Below are positions 15,150 to 21,563 of a DNA stretch of 32,171 bases, piece by piece. Under the pieces are notes generated by a model. It was not told where the DNA came from and ran no database searches. It saw only the letters and a list, made by a program, of their open reading frames with translations. Numbering within the stretch: position 1 is the first letter of the stretch; every line of letters starts with the position of its first letter. The translations under genes were made by a program, and so were the position numbers. Origin of the DNA: Amycolatopsis circi (lineage in GTDB: Bacteria; Actinomycetota; Actinomycetes; Mycobacteriales; Pseudonocardiaceae); assembly GCF_003385235.1 (NCBI RefSeq), contig NZ_PQIA01000114.1, positions 1 to 32,171 of the forward strand. The letters run 5' to 3'.

Positions 15150-16490
15150 GTGCAGATCGCATCCCGGCTCGACCGGCTCCCGGTCACCCGCCGGCACCGG
15201 TATTTCGTCGCGGTGGTCGGCATCGCGACCTTCTTCGACCTCTACGACCTGTTCCTCGCCGCGACCATCAGCACCGTCCTCACCAAAGAGTTCGGCGTCA
15301 CCCCGACGACGCTGAAGTACGTCCTGGCGTCGGCGTTCGTCGGCGCGTTCGTGGGTGCGGTGTTCCTCGGCAGGCTGGCCGACCGCTTCGGTCGGCGGCG
15401 CGCGTTCCTGCTCACGCTGGGCCTGTACTCGGTGTTCACGCTGCTCGGCGCGTTCAGCACCGACGTGTGGATGCTGGTGGTCTGCCGCTTCATCGCCGGG
15501 ATCGGCATCGGCGCGGAACTGCCGGTCGCCGACGCCTATCTCGCCGACCTGCTGCCCGCTCGCGCCCGTGGTCGCGCGACAGCCTGGGCTTACACGATCG
15601 GCTTCTGCGGTGTCCCTGCCGCCGGTTTCCTCGCCCGTGCGCTCGCCGGTCACGCGCCGCTCGGCGTCGACGGCTGGCGCTGGCTTTTCGTCATCGGCGC
15701 GCTCGGTGCGGCGGTCGTCTGGGCCCTGCGGTTCACGCTGCCGGAATCGCCGCGTTGGCTTGCCGCACAAGGCAGAATCGGCGAAGCGGACGAGATCGTG
15801 CGCAAGCTCGAAGCGAGCGCGCCGCAGCCGTTGCCCGAACCAGAGCCGGAACCGCCCGCGCCCGAACCGGTGCGCGCGTCCGCGTTGCTGCGTCCGCCGT
15901 GGTTCCGTCGCACGGCGATGCTGTACATCTTCCAGCTGCTGCAGTCGTTCGGCTACTACGGTTTCGGCTCGCTGGTGCCGATTGTGCTGGCGGCCAAGGG
16001 TTTCGGCCTCGTCAGCTCGCTGACCTTCGCCGCGCTCACCTTCCTCGGCTATCCGATCGGCTCCGCGCTGTCCATCCCGATCATCGAACGGCTCGAACGC
16101 AAGTGGCTGATCGTCGCGAGCGCGGCGGCGATGGCGGTGTTCGGGCTGGCCTTCGGTTACGCCACGTCCGGCGTGCTGATCGCGGTGTTCGGGTTCTGCT
16201 ACACCGCTGTCAGCAACGTCTTCTCCAATGCCTTCCACACCTATCAGGGCGAACTGTTCCCGACGTCGCTGCGCGGCACCGCGGCCGGTTCGGCTTACGC
16301 GCTGTCCCGGCTCGCGACAGCCGCGATGCCGTTCGTGCTGCTGCCGGTCCTGCATTCGGCAGGCGCGACAACGATGTTCGCCGTGGTCGCGGGCGCGATG
16401 GTGCTGCTGATGATCGACGTGGCGGTGCTCGGGCCGCGCACCACCGGCGAATCGCTGGAGACGATCGCGGCTAGAACTTCAAGGGCTTGA
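15150..16490 (+). CDS. MFS transporter, metabolite:H+ symporter-like
   Basis: A 446-residue, 12-helix transporter of the major facilitator superfamily. The first helix carries FFDLYDLFL with two Asp residues (30 and 33), as in organic-acid and aromatic-acid symporters. Motif A, GRLADRFGRRR, is at 74–84, and a Pro/Glu-rich central loop lies near 227–250 (PLPEPEPEPPAPEP). The likely substrate is a small organic acid or similar, which is inferred from family resemblance only. GTG 15150 is 25 bp after ddl, so it may be read from the ddl transcript. It overlaps the convergent DUF3515 gene by 20 bp. Confidence 0.88.
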   Translation: MQIASRLDRLPVTRRHRYFVAVVGIATFFDLYDLFLAATISTVLTKEFGVTPTTLKYVLASAFVGAFVGAVFLGRLADRFGRRRAFLLTLGLYSVFTLLGAFSTDVWMLVVCRFIAGIGIGAELPVADAYLADLLPARARGRATAWAYTIGFCGVPAAGFLARALAGHAPLGVDGWRWLFVIGALGAAVVWALRFTLPESPRWLAAQGRIGEADEIVRKLEASAPQPLPEPEPEPPAPEPVRASALLRPPWFRRTAMLYIFQLLQSFGYYGFGSLVPIVLAAKGFGLVSSLTFAALTFLGYPIGSALSIPIIERLERKWLIVASAAAMAVFGLAFGYATSGVLIAVFGFCYTAVSNVFSNAFHTYQGELFPTSLRGTAAGSAYALSRLATAAMPFVLLPVLHSAGATTMFAVVAGAMVLLMIDVAVLGPRTTGESLETIAARTSRA

Positions 16491-17010
16491 CCGGCAGCTT
16501 CGCCGCGATCGCGTCCGAAATGGTCTGCAGCGGACCCGTTCCCGCGCTCGCCGGGACGGTCAGCGCCAGGTAGACCGGCCGGTCGACCGCGTACCAGGTG
16601 GCCGAATCGCCCTGCTCGATCTGCAGCCACTGGACCTTGTTGACTACGCGCAGCGGCGAGGTCTGGGTGAGGTCCGGCGGGCGTTCGAGGCCGCAGCGCA
16701 GCACGACCGGATCCGGGTCGCCCCACGCGACGGTGGCCTTCGGCGCGGGCTCGGCGAGCGTGCGCGGCGACAGTTCCTTGCCGTTCGACGTGAGCGTGGC
16801 CGGGATCCTGGCGATCAGCTTCGCGCAGTCCGCCGACCCGGCCTGCGGCGCGGGAACGGAAACGAGGGCGAGCGGCTGGTTCGGGTCGGGCTGCCCGGAG
16901 GAGCTCTTCGTCAGCGCGACGACCGCGACCGCGACCGCCAGCGCGGCCACGAGCAACGACGCGGTGACGAGGACGACCTTCGGAGGAGCCCCGGTGTCGG
17001 TGTCTGCCAC
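16471..17010 (-). CDS. DUF3515 membrane-anchored protein
   Basis: A 179-residue protein matching the actinobacterial DUF3515 family (Rv2980-like). A single transmembrane helix at about 11–34 (VVLVTASLLVAALAVAVAVV) leads to an extracytoplasmic domain with a conserved pattern: C-A-K-L near residue 60, VAWGDPDPVVLRCGLERP, WYAVDRP and VYLALTVP. The two Cys residues could form a disulphide. The function is unknown. Its place between ddl and thiL is conserved in mycobacteria, which suggests an envelope role. It is transcribed from upstream of the Lrp-like gene or its own start. Confidence 0.85.
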   Translation of the reverse strand: MADTDTGAPPKVVLVTASLLVAALAVAVAVVALTKSSSGQPDPNQPLALVSVPAPQAGSADCAKLIARIPATLTSNGKELSPRTLAEPAPKATVAWGDPDPVVLRCGLERPPDLTQTSPLRVVNKVQWLQIEQGDSATWYAVDRPVYLALTVPASAGTGPLQTISDAIAAKLPVKPLKF

Positions 17011-17029
17011 CGCCTCAGTGGACCACGGC

Positions 17030-17263
17030 TCAGAGATGGACGACCGGGCAGGTCAGCGTGCGCGTGATCCCTTCCACGTTCTGCACGCGGGCGACGACGA
17101 GCTGGCCGAGCTGGTCCACAGTGTCCGCCGCGGCGCGCACGATCACGTCGTACGGGCCGGTGACGTCCTCGGAGCTGGTCACGCCCGGGACCCCGGCGAT
17201 CTCCGCAGCCACCGCGGCCGCCTTGCCGACCTCGGTCTGGATGAGGATGTATGCGTGGACCAC
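17030..17263 (-). CDS. Stand-alone Lrp/AsnC ligand-binding (RAM) domain protein
   Basis: Only 77 residues: the RAM effector domain of Lrp/AsnC regulators without a helix-turn-helix. Seen are AYILIQTEVGKAAAVAAEIA, GVPGVTSSEDVTGPYDVIVR, and VEGITRTLTCPVVHL. Such small proteins oligomerise and bind amino acids. GTG 17263 follows AAAGGG at a 6-nt spacing; the longer open frame to 17407 is not supported. It lies 19 bp upstream of DUF3515 on the same strand, suggesting co-transcription, and is divergent from thiL. Confidence 0.88.
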   Translation of the reverse strand: MVHAYILIQTEVGKAAAVAAEIAGVPGVTSSEDVTGPYDVIVRAAADTVDQLGQLVVARVQNVEGITRTLTCPVVHL

Positions 17264-17400
17264 GGCGTGCCCTTTCGTCGGTGGCGAGCGAGTCGAGGTA
17301 GGAACGGTGTAGGCAACGTAGCGCCAGCCCTGGGAAAAACCTAGGGGATCCGATAGTCGGTGGCCGATCCGACACCGGCGAGGGAAACAGGAGGTGACCG

Positions 17401-18360
17401 GTGTCACCGGACGAGCACTCGGTGGCCGCGACAGGCGAGTTCGGCCTGATCCGGCGGGTCACCGAAGGACGCGAGCAGCCCGCGTCGACATTGCTGGGCC
17501 CCGGCGACGACGCGGCGGTTCTCGCCGCGCCGGACGGCCGCGTGGTCGTGACGACCGACGTGCTGGTGCACGGCGTGCATTTCCGGCTCGACTGGTCGAG
17601 CCCGGAGCAGGCCGGGCGCAAGGCGGTCGCGGTGAACCTGTCCGACATCGCGGCGATGGGCGCGAAACCGACGTCGGTGGTCGTCGGGCTCGCCTGCCCG
17701 GCGGACACCCCGGCGCGGGTCGTGACCGAGATCATGGACGGCATGTGGGCCGAGGCGAAGGCGGCGGGCATCGGAGTGTCCGGCGGCGACCTCGTCAGCG
17801 CGGACCAGCTCGTGATCAGCGTCACCGCATTGGGCGACCTTGAAGACCGCGAACCGGTGACCCGCTCCGGCGCGCGCCCCGGCGACGTGCTCGCGGTGTG
17901 CGGACGGCTCGGCTGGGCCGCGGCCGGGCTCGCGGTGCTGCGCCGCGGATTCCGGTCGCCGGTCGGAGTGGTGAACACGCAGCGCTGCCCGGAACCGCCG
18001 TACGCGGCCGGTCCGCAAGCCGCGCTCGCCGGCGCGACGGCGATGATGGACGTGTCCGACGGCCTGCTCGCCGATCTCGCGCACCTCGCTGCCGCGTCCG
18101 AGGTCGGGCTTGACGTGCAGACTTCCTTGCTCGAAGTGTCGACGCGGCTCAAGGAGGTCGGCAGTGCGCTGGGCGCGGACCCGCTGCAGTGGGTGCTGAC
18201 CGGCGGCGAGGACCACGCGCTGGTCGCGACGTTCCCGCCGTTCGACGACCTGCCCGAGGGCTGGCGCAAGATCGGCGTGGTGACCATGCCCGGCTCCGGG
18301 GTCACTGTGGACGGCAGGGAGTTCGACCAGCAAGGCGGCTGGGAGCACTGGCAGCAGTAA
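17401..18360 (+). CDS. thiL: Thiamine-monophosphate kinase
   Basis: A 319-residue ThiL of the PurM-like ATP-binding superfamily, phosphorylating thiamine monophosphate to thiamine diphosphate. Seen are LLGPGDDAAVL (residues 33–43), TTDVLVHGVHFRLDW, AVNLSDIAAMGA, GVSGGDLVSADQLV, MMDVSDGLLADLAHLA and VLTGGEDHALVATF. GTG 17401 follows AGGAGG closely. It lies between the divergent Lrp-like gene and a GNAT gene, in the conserved order before ung. Confidence 0.95.
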   Translation: MSPDEHSVAATGEFGLIRRVTEGREQPASTLLGPGDDAAVLAAPDGRVVVTTDVLVHGVHFRLDWSSPEQAGRKAVAVNLSDIAAMGAKPTSVVVGLACPADTPARVVTEIMDGMWAEAKAAGIGVSGGDLVSADQLVISVTALGDLEDREPVTRSGARPGDVLAVCGRLGWAAAGLAVLRRGFRSPVGVVNTQRCPEPPYAAGPQAALAGATAMMDVSDGLLADLAHLAAASEVGLDVQTSLLEVSTRLKEVGSALGADPLQWVLTGGEDHALVATFPPFDDLPEGWRKIGVVTMPGSGVTVDGREFDQQGGWEHWQQ

Positions 18361-18368
18361 TCCTTCAT

Positions 18369-18374
18369 TAGGCT
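18369..18374 (+). promoter_or_regulatory. -10 box for leaderless GNAT gene
   Basis: TAGGCT ends 6 nt before GTG 18381 and no ribosome binding site lies between, fitting a leaderless transcript starting at the GTG. Confidence 0.5.
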
Positions 18375-18380
18375 GATCGC

Positions 18381-18860
18381 GTGGACATCCGTGTCGTCGA
18401 CTTCGACCATCCTGACGCCGTCAAGCTGATGGCCGAAATCCAGCTGGAATACGTGCGCCGCTACGGCGGCGAGGACGAGACCCCGATGGACCCCGCGGAG
18501 TTCGCGCCGCCGCGGGGCCTGTTTCTGGTCGGGTACCTCGACAACGTGCCGGTGGCGTCCGGCGCTTGGCGCGCGCACGACGGTCCCGCGCCGACGTTCC
18601 GGCCCGGCGATGTCGAGATAAAGCGGATGTACGTGGCGGAATCCGCACGAGGACGCGGTCTGGCACGGGCGATGCTCGCCGAACTGGAGCGCTCCGCGGT
18701 CGCCGCCGGACGGAAGCGGGTCGTGCTGGAGACGGGCACCGAACAGCCGGAAGCGATCGGCCTCTACCGTTCGTCGGGCTACGTCGAGATCCCGGCCTTC
18801 GGCTATCACCTGGACATGCCCCACAGCCGGTATTACGGCAGGGATCTCGTTCACGACTGA
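18381..18860 (+). CDS. GNAT family N-acetyltransferase
   Basis: A 159-residue acetyl-CoA-dependent acetyltransferase. Acetyl-CoA loop motif A is IKRMYVAESARGRGLARAML (about residues 75–94), followed by KRVVLETGTEQPEAIGLYRSSGY, the usual C-terminal beta-bulge region. The acceptor is unknown. The GTG start lies 6 nt after TAGGCT, so this gene is probably transcribed as a leaderless mRNA separate from thiL. The carbonic-anhydrase-like gene follows 23 bp later. Confidence 0.88.
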   Translation: MDIRVVDFDHPDAVKLMAEIQLEYVRRYGGEDETPMDPAEFAPPRGLFLVGYLDNVPVASGAWRAHDGPAPTFRPGDVEIKRMYVAESARGRGLARAMLAELERSAVAAGRKRVVLETGTEQPEAIGLYRSSGYVEIPAFGYHLDMPHSRYYGRDLVHD

Positions 18861-18883
18861 CCACTGACGACCCGGAGGCGGCT

Positions 18884-19405
18884 TTGGCCATCTACGCACT
18901 CGGCGACCTGGTCCCGACCATCCACCCGGACGCCTACGTCCATCCCGACGCCACGGTGATCGGCGATGTCCGGATCGGGCCGCGCGCGTCGGTCTGGCCG
19001 CAGACGGTGCTGCGCGGCGACCACGGGTACATCGAGATCGGCGAACGTTCGAACGTGCAGGACGGCTGCGTCGTCCACTGCACCGCGCGGCATCCGACGA
19101 TCGTGGGCCCGTCGTCGGCGGTCGGGCACGCGGTGCACATCGAGGGCGCGACGATCGGCACCGGCTGCCTGATCGCGTCGGGTTCGGTGGTGCTGAACGG
19201 AAGCGTGATCGAGGACGGCGGCATGGTCGGCGCGGGCGCGGTGCTGTCGTACGAATCGACCGTCGGCACCGGCGAGATCGCGCTGGGAGTTCCGGCGAAA
19301 ACGCGGCCGAACAAGTCGTTTTCCGAAGACCAGATCGCCGCGGTAGTGGATTCCTACGTCCGGCGCGGAGCCCGGTTCCGGGCCGAGTTGCGCCGCCTGG
19401 ACTAG
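18884..19405 (+). CDS. Gamma-carbonic-anhydrase-like left-handed beta-helix protein
   Basis: This 173-residue hexapeptide-repeat protein (PDATVIGDVRIGPRASVWPQ, VLRGDHGYIEIGERSNVQDG, CVVHCT…, AGAVLSYESTV, LGVPAKTRP) belongs to the gamma-carbonic anhydrase/PaaY group. H65 and H82 fit two metal ligands. The third ligand, five residues after H82, is Glu87 instead of His, with a His at 85 (GHAVHIEG). Carbonic anhydrase activity is therefore doubtful. TTG 18884 is chosen because GGAGG ends 5 nt before it; no ATG or GTG lies nearby in frame. Confidence 0.87.
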   Translation: MAIYALGDLVPTIHPDAYVHPDATVIGDVRIGPRASVWPQTVLRGDHGYIEIGERSNVQDGCVVHCTARHPTIVGPSSAVGHAVHIEGATIGTGCLIASGSVVLNGSVIEDGGMVGAGAVLSYESTVGTGEIALGVPAKTRPNKSFSEDQIAAVVDSYVRRGARFRAELRRLD

Positions 19406-19460
19406 GTCCGTGAAGGACTCCTTGAGGGAATCTGATTCCCTCAAGGAGTCCTTCACGGAC
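19406..19460. repeat. Near-perfect 55-bp palindrome, GTCCGTGA family, copy 2
   Basis: Arms of 27 bp (19406–19432 and 19434–19460) are perfectly complementary around a single T. It begins directly after the TAG of the carbonic-anhydrase-like gene. The arm starts GTCCGTGAAGGACTCCTTGA. It is related to 13845–13907 in both arm and centre. It may act as a terminator, but its length and near-zero loop are unusual. Confidence 0.9.
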
Positions 19461-19508
19461 AGTTCGCCGGAGCGTGGACCCGCCCCGGTGACCTCGGGCA
19501 CGTGCCGC

Positions 19509-19514
19509 TAGGCT
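19509..19514 (+). promoter_or_regulatory. -10 box for leaderless ung
   Basis: TAGGCT ends 8 nt before GTG 19523 with no ribosome binding site, matching the arrangement before the GNAT gene at 18381. Confidence 0.5.
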
Positions 19515-19522
19515 CGCGGGCC

Positions 19523-20200
19523 GTGACTGGACGACCGCTGGACGAAATCGTCGAAGCCGGCTGGGCGAAAGCCCTTGAACCAGTGGCCCCGCAGGTCGCC
19601 GCGATGGGGGAGTTCCTCCGCGCCGAGATCGCCGCGGGCCGCACCTATCTTCCCGCGGGCGAGCACGTGCTGCGCGCGTTCAAGCAGCCGTTCGACGACG
19701 TCCGCGTGCTGATCGTCGGCCAGGACCCGTACCCGACTCCCGGGCACGCGGTCGGGCTGAGCTTTTCGGTGGCCCCGGACGTGCGGCCGATCCCGAAGAG
19801 CCTGATCAACATCTACCAGGAGTACTGCGAGGACCTCGGCCACCCGACGCCCGCCAACGGCGACTTGACCCCGTGGGCGGAGCAGGGCGTGCTGCTGCTG
19901 AACCGGTCGCTCACCGTGCAGCCGCACAAGTCCAACTCGCACCAGGGCAAGGGCTGGGAGCAGGTCACCGAGCAGGCGATCAAGGCGCTCGCCGCGCGCG
20001 GCGGACCGCTGGTGGCGATCCTGTGGGGCCGCAACGCGCGGAACCTGCGGCCGATGCTCGGCGACGTGCCGTGCATCGAATCGGCGCACCCGAGCCCGCT
20101 TTCGGCGCGCAACGGCTTCTTCGGGTCGCGTCCGTTCAGCCGGACGAACCAGCTGCTGACCCAGCAGGGCGCGGAACCGCTCGACTGGAAACTTCCCTGA
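19523..20200 (+). CDS. ung: Uracil-DNA glycosylase
   Basis: A 225-residue family 1 UDG that removes uracil from DNA. The catalytic water-activating motif GQDPYP is at 66–71 (D68), LLLNRSLTV at 124–132, and the minor-groove loop HPSPLS at 189–194 (H189). I chose GTG 19523 because a -10 box ends 8 nt upstream; GTG 19502 would add seven residues that include part of that box. The order thiL … ung … rpmB matches mycobacteria, with two extra genes inserted. Confidence 0.95.
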   Translation: MTGRPLDEIVEAGWAKALEPVAPQVAAMGEFLRAEIAAGRTYLPAGEHVLRAFKQPFDDVRVLIVGQDPYPTPGHAVGLSFSVAPDVRPIPKSLINIYQEYCEDLGHPTPANGDLTPWAEQGVLLLNRSLTVQPHKSNSHQGKGWEQVTEQAIKALAARGGPLVAILWGRNARNLRPMLGDVPCIESAHPSPLSARNGFFGSRPFSRTNQLLTQQGAEPLDWKLP

Positions 20201-20273
20201 CGCGGCGTGTCCAGTTCCGGCGATCGGCGCCGACCACCAGGGTAGGCAACGACTGAAACCCTGGAGGAAAGCC

Positions 20274-21062
20274 ATGACCGCCACCGCCACGTCCGCAGAC
20301 GGCACCCCCATCGCCTTCGACACCTACGGCTCGGGCTCGCCGGTGCTGCTGGTCGGCGGCGCGGTGAACGACCGAACGACCGTCGCTGCCCTGGCCGCCG
20401 TGCTCGCGGACTCCGGCTTCACCGCGATCGCCTACGACCGGCGAGGCCGCGGCGACAGCGGCGACGCGCCGGTCTACGCGGTCGAGCGCGAGATCGACGA
20501 CCTCGAGGTGCTGATCGAAGCCGTCGGCGGGTCAGCGGCGGTGTTCGGCCACTCGTCCGGCGCGATCCTGGCCCTGGAAGCGGCGGCGCGCGGCCTGCCG
20601 ATCACGAAGGTGGCGGTGTACGAACCGCCGTTCATCGGCGACGACCGCCCGCGTCCCGCCGAGGACCTGGTCGACCGGGTGAGTGCCTGCCTCGCCGACG
20701 GCGACCGGGACGGCGCGGTCGAGTTGTTCCTGGTCGAGGGCACCGGGACCCCGGCGGAGATCGTGGAGTCGATGAAGGCCGCGCCGGTGTGGGGCTGGTT
20801 CGTCGGGCTGGCGCACACGCTGCCCTACGACCTGACCGTCTGCGGCCGCGGCAACCACCTGCCGACGGACCGGCTGGCCGCGGTCACCGTGCCCGTGCTG
20901 TCGCTGTCGGGTGGTGCGGGAGAGGCGTGGATGACGTCGTCGGCCAAGGCGGTCGCGGCTGCTGTCGCGCACGGACGCTACGAAGAGGTCCCGGGGCAGG
21001 ACCACGGGGTGCTGAACGCGCCGGAGTCCCTGCGGGGTGTCCTGACGGACTTCCTGCGGTGA
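20274..21062 (+). CDS. Alpha/beta hydrolase
   Basis: A 262-residue alpha/beta hydrolase with the nucleophile elbow VFGHSSG (S94), an oxyanion region LLVGGAVNDR (about residues 25–34), AYDRRGRGDSG, and a late catalytic His in GQDHGVLN. The GGAGG at 20263–20267 sits 6 nt before the ATG. The substrate is unknown; many similar actinobacterial proteins are annotated only as hydrolases. A UACG-loop hairpin follows the stop. Confidence 0.88.
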   Translation: MTATATSADGTPIAFDTYGSGSPVLLVGGAVNDRTTVAALAAVLADSGFTAIAYDRRGRGDSGDAPVYAVEREIDDLEVLIEAVGGSAAVFGHSSGAILALEAAARGLPITKVAVYEPPFIGDDRPRPAEDLVDRVSACLADGDRDGAVELFLVEGTGTPAEIVESMKAAPVWGWFVGLAHTLPYDLTVCGRGNHLPTDRLAAVTVPVLSLSGGAGEAWMTSSAKAVAAAVAHGRYEEVPGQDHGVLNAPESLRGVLTDFLR

Positions 21063-21068
21063 CGAAAG

Positions 21069-21094
21069 GGGGCGGGTGCTACGGCACTCGCCCC
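21069..21094 (+). terminator. Hairpin with TACG loop after the hydrolase
   Basis: GGGGCGGGTGC (21069–21079) pairs with GCACTCGCCCC (21084–21094) with one G·U, around the stable tetraloop TACG closed by C–G. It starts 6 nt after the hydrolase stop. Confidence 0.75.
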
Positions 21095-21124
21095 TTCGAT
21101 TCCCAGGTGACCCAACGCGGGGGT

Positions 21125-21171
21125 CCAGGGGGCTTGCCCCCTGGCGGGGGCCCCGGGGGTTCGACCCCCGG
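21125..21171. repeat. Paired G-rich palindromes between hydrolase and rpmB
   Basis: CCAGGGGGC/GCCCCCTGG (21125–21144) and CCGGGGGT/ACCCCCGG (21153–21171) form two adjacent stems. Similar GGGGGTCCAGGGGGC elements are familiar between genes of actinomycetes, from memory only. Function is unknown; it may add to termination between the convergent genes. Confidence 0.6.
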
Positions 21172-21179
21172 AAGACACC

Positions 21180-21240
21180 TGAGCGCAGAAAAATGGCGAG
21201 TGCTCTCCACGAGCACTCGCCACCCTGAAATCTGCGCTCA
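21180..21240 (-). terminator. Nested terminator of rpmB
   Basis: GGCGAGTGCTC/GAGCACTCGCC (21195–21205 and 21211–21221) forms a perfect 11-bp stem with a 5-nt loop, followed on the minus strand by ATTTTTC, a true T-run. An outer pair, TGAGCGCAGA (21180–21189) with TCTGCGCTCA (21231–21240), encloses it; the outer right arm contains the rpmB stop codon. Confidence 0.85.
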
Positions 21241-21429
21241 GCCGCGGACGACCTTGCCAGCCTTGATGCACGAGGTGCAGGCGTTCAGGCGCTTGCGCTG
21301 GGACACGCCGACCTTCGCGTGCACAACCTGGATGTTCGGGTTCCACCGGCGGTTGGTACGCCGGTGGGAGTGCGAGACCGACTTGCCGAAGCCGGGTCCC
21401 TTGCCACAGACGTCGCACACGGCAGCCAC
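21238..21429 (-). CDS. rpmB: 50S ribosomal protein bL28, zinc-binding form
   Basis: A 63-residue bL28 with SVSHSHRRTNRRWNPNIQ and the C-terminal KAGKVVRG. C5, C8, C51 and C54 form the paired CxxC zinc site, so this is the zinc-containing (C+) form rather than the Cys-lacking form expressed under zinc limitation. I chose GTG 21429 because GAGGAG lies just upstream and family members start (M)AAVCDVCG; upstream residues in frame do not fit. A TACTAT -10 lies at 21491–21496. Confidence 0.96.
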   Translation of the reverse strand: MAAVCDVCGKGPGFGKSVSHSHRRTNRRWNPNIQVVHAKVGVSQRKRLNACTSCIKAGKVVRG

Positions 21430-21490
21430 GTCGAACTCCTCTGGATATGGGACAAAGAATGCGCGCCTGAACTTGCCAGGCAACTCGACC

Positions 21491-21496
21491 ATAGTA
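21491..21496 (-). promoter_or_regulatory. -10 box of rpmB
   Basis: On the minus strand the sequence reads TACTAT, a good TAnnnT match, about 62 nt upstream of the rpmB start. No clear -35 is found. Confidence 0.5.
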
Positions 21497-21563
21497 ACGA
21501 GTGGTCTCGGGGCCCTTGCCGCGGGGTCGTTACCCTCGCGGGGACCGGCTAGGAGGTTACGGG

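Noticed and set aside
17264..17400. Thiamine riboswitch before thiL
   Set aside because: The 137 bp show no THI-box core; thiL has a simple AGGAGG ribosome binding site.
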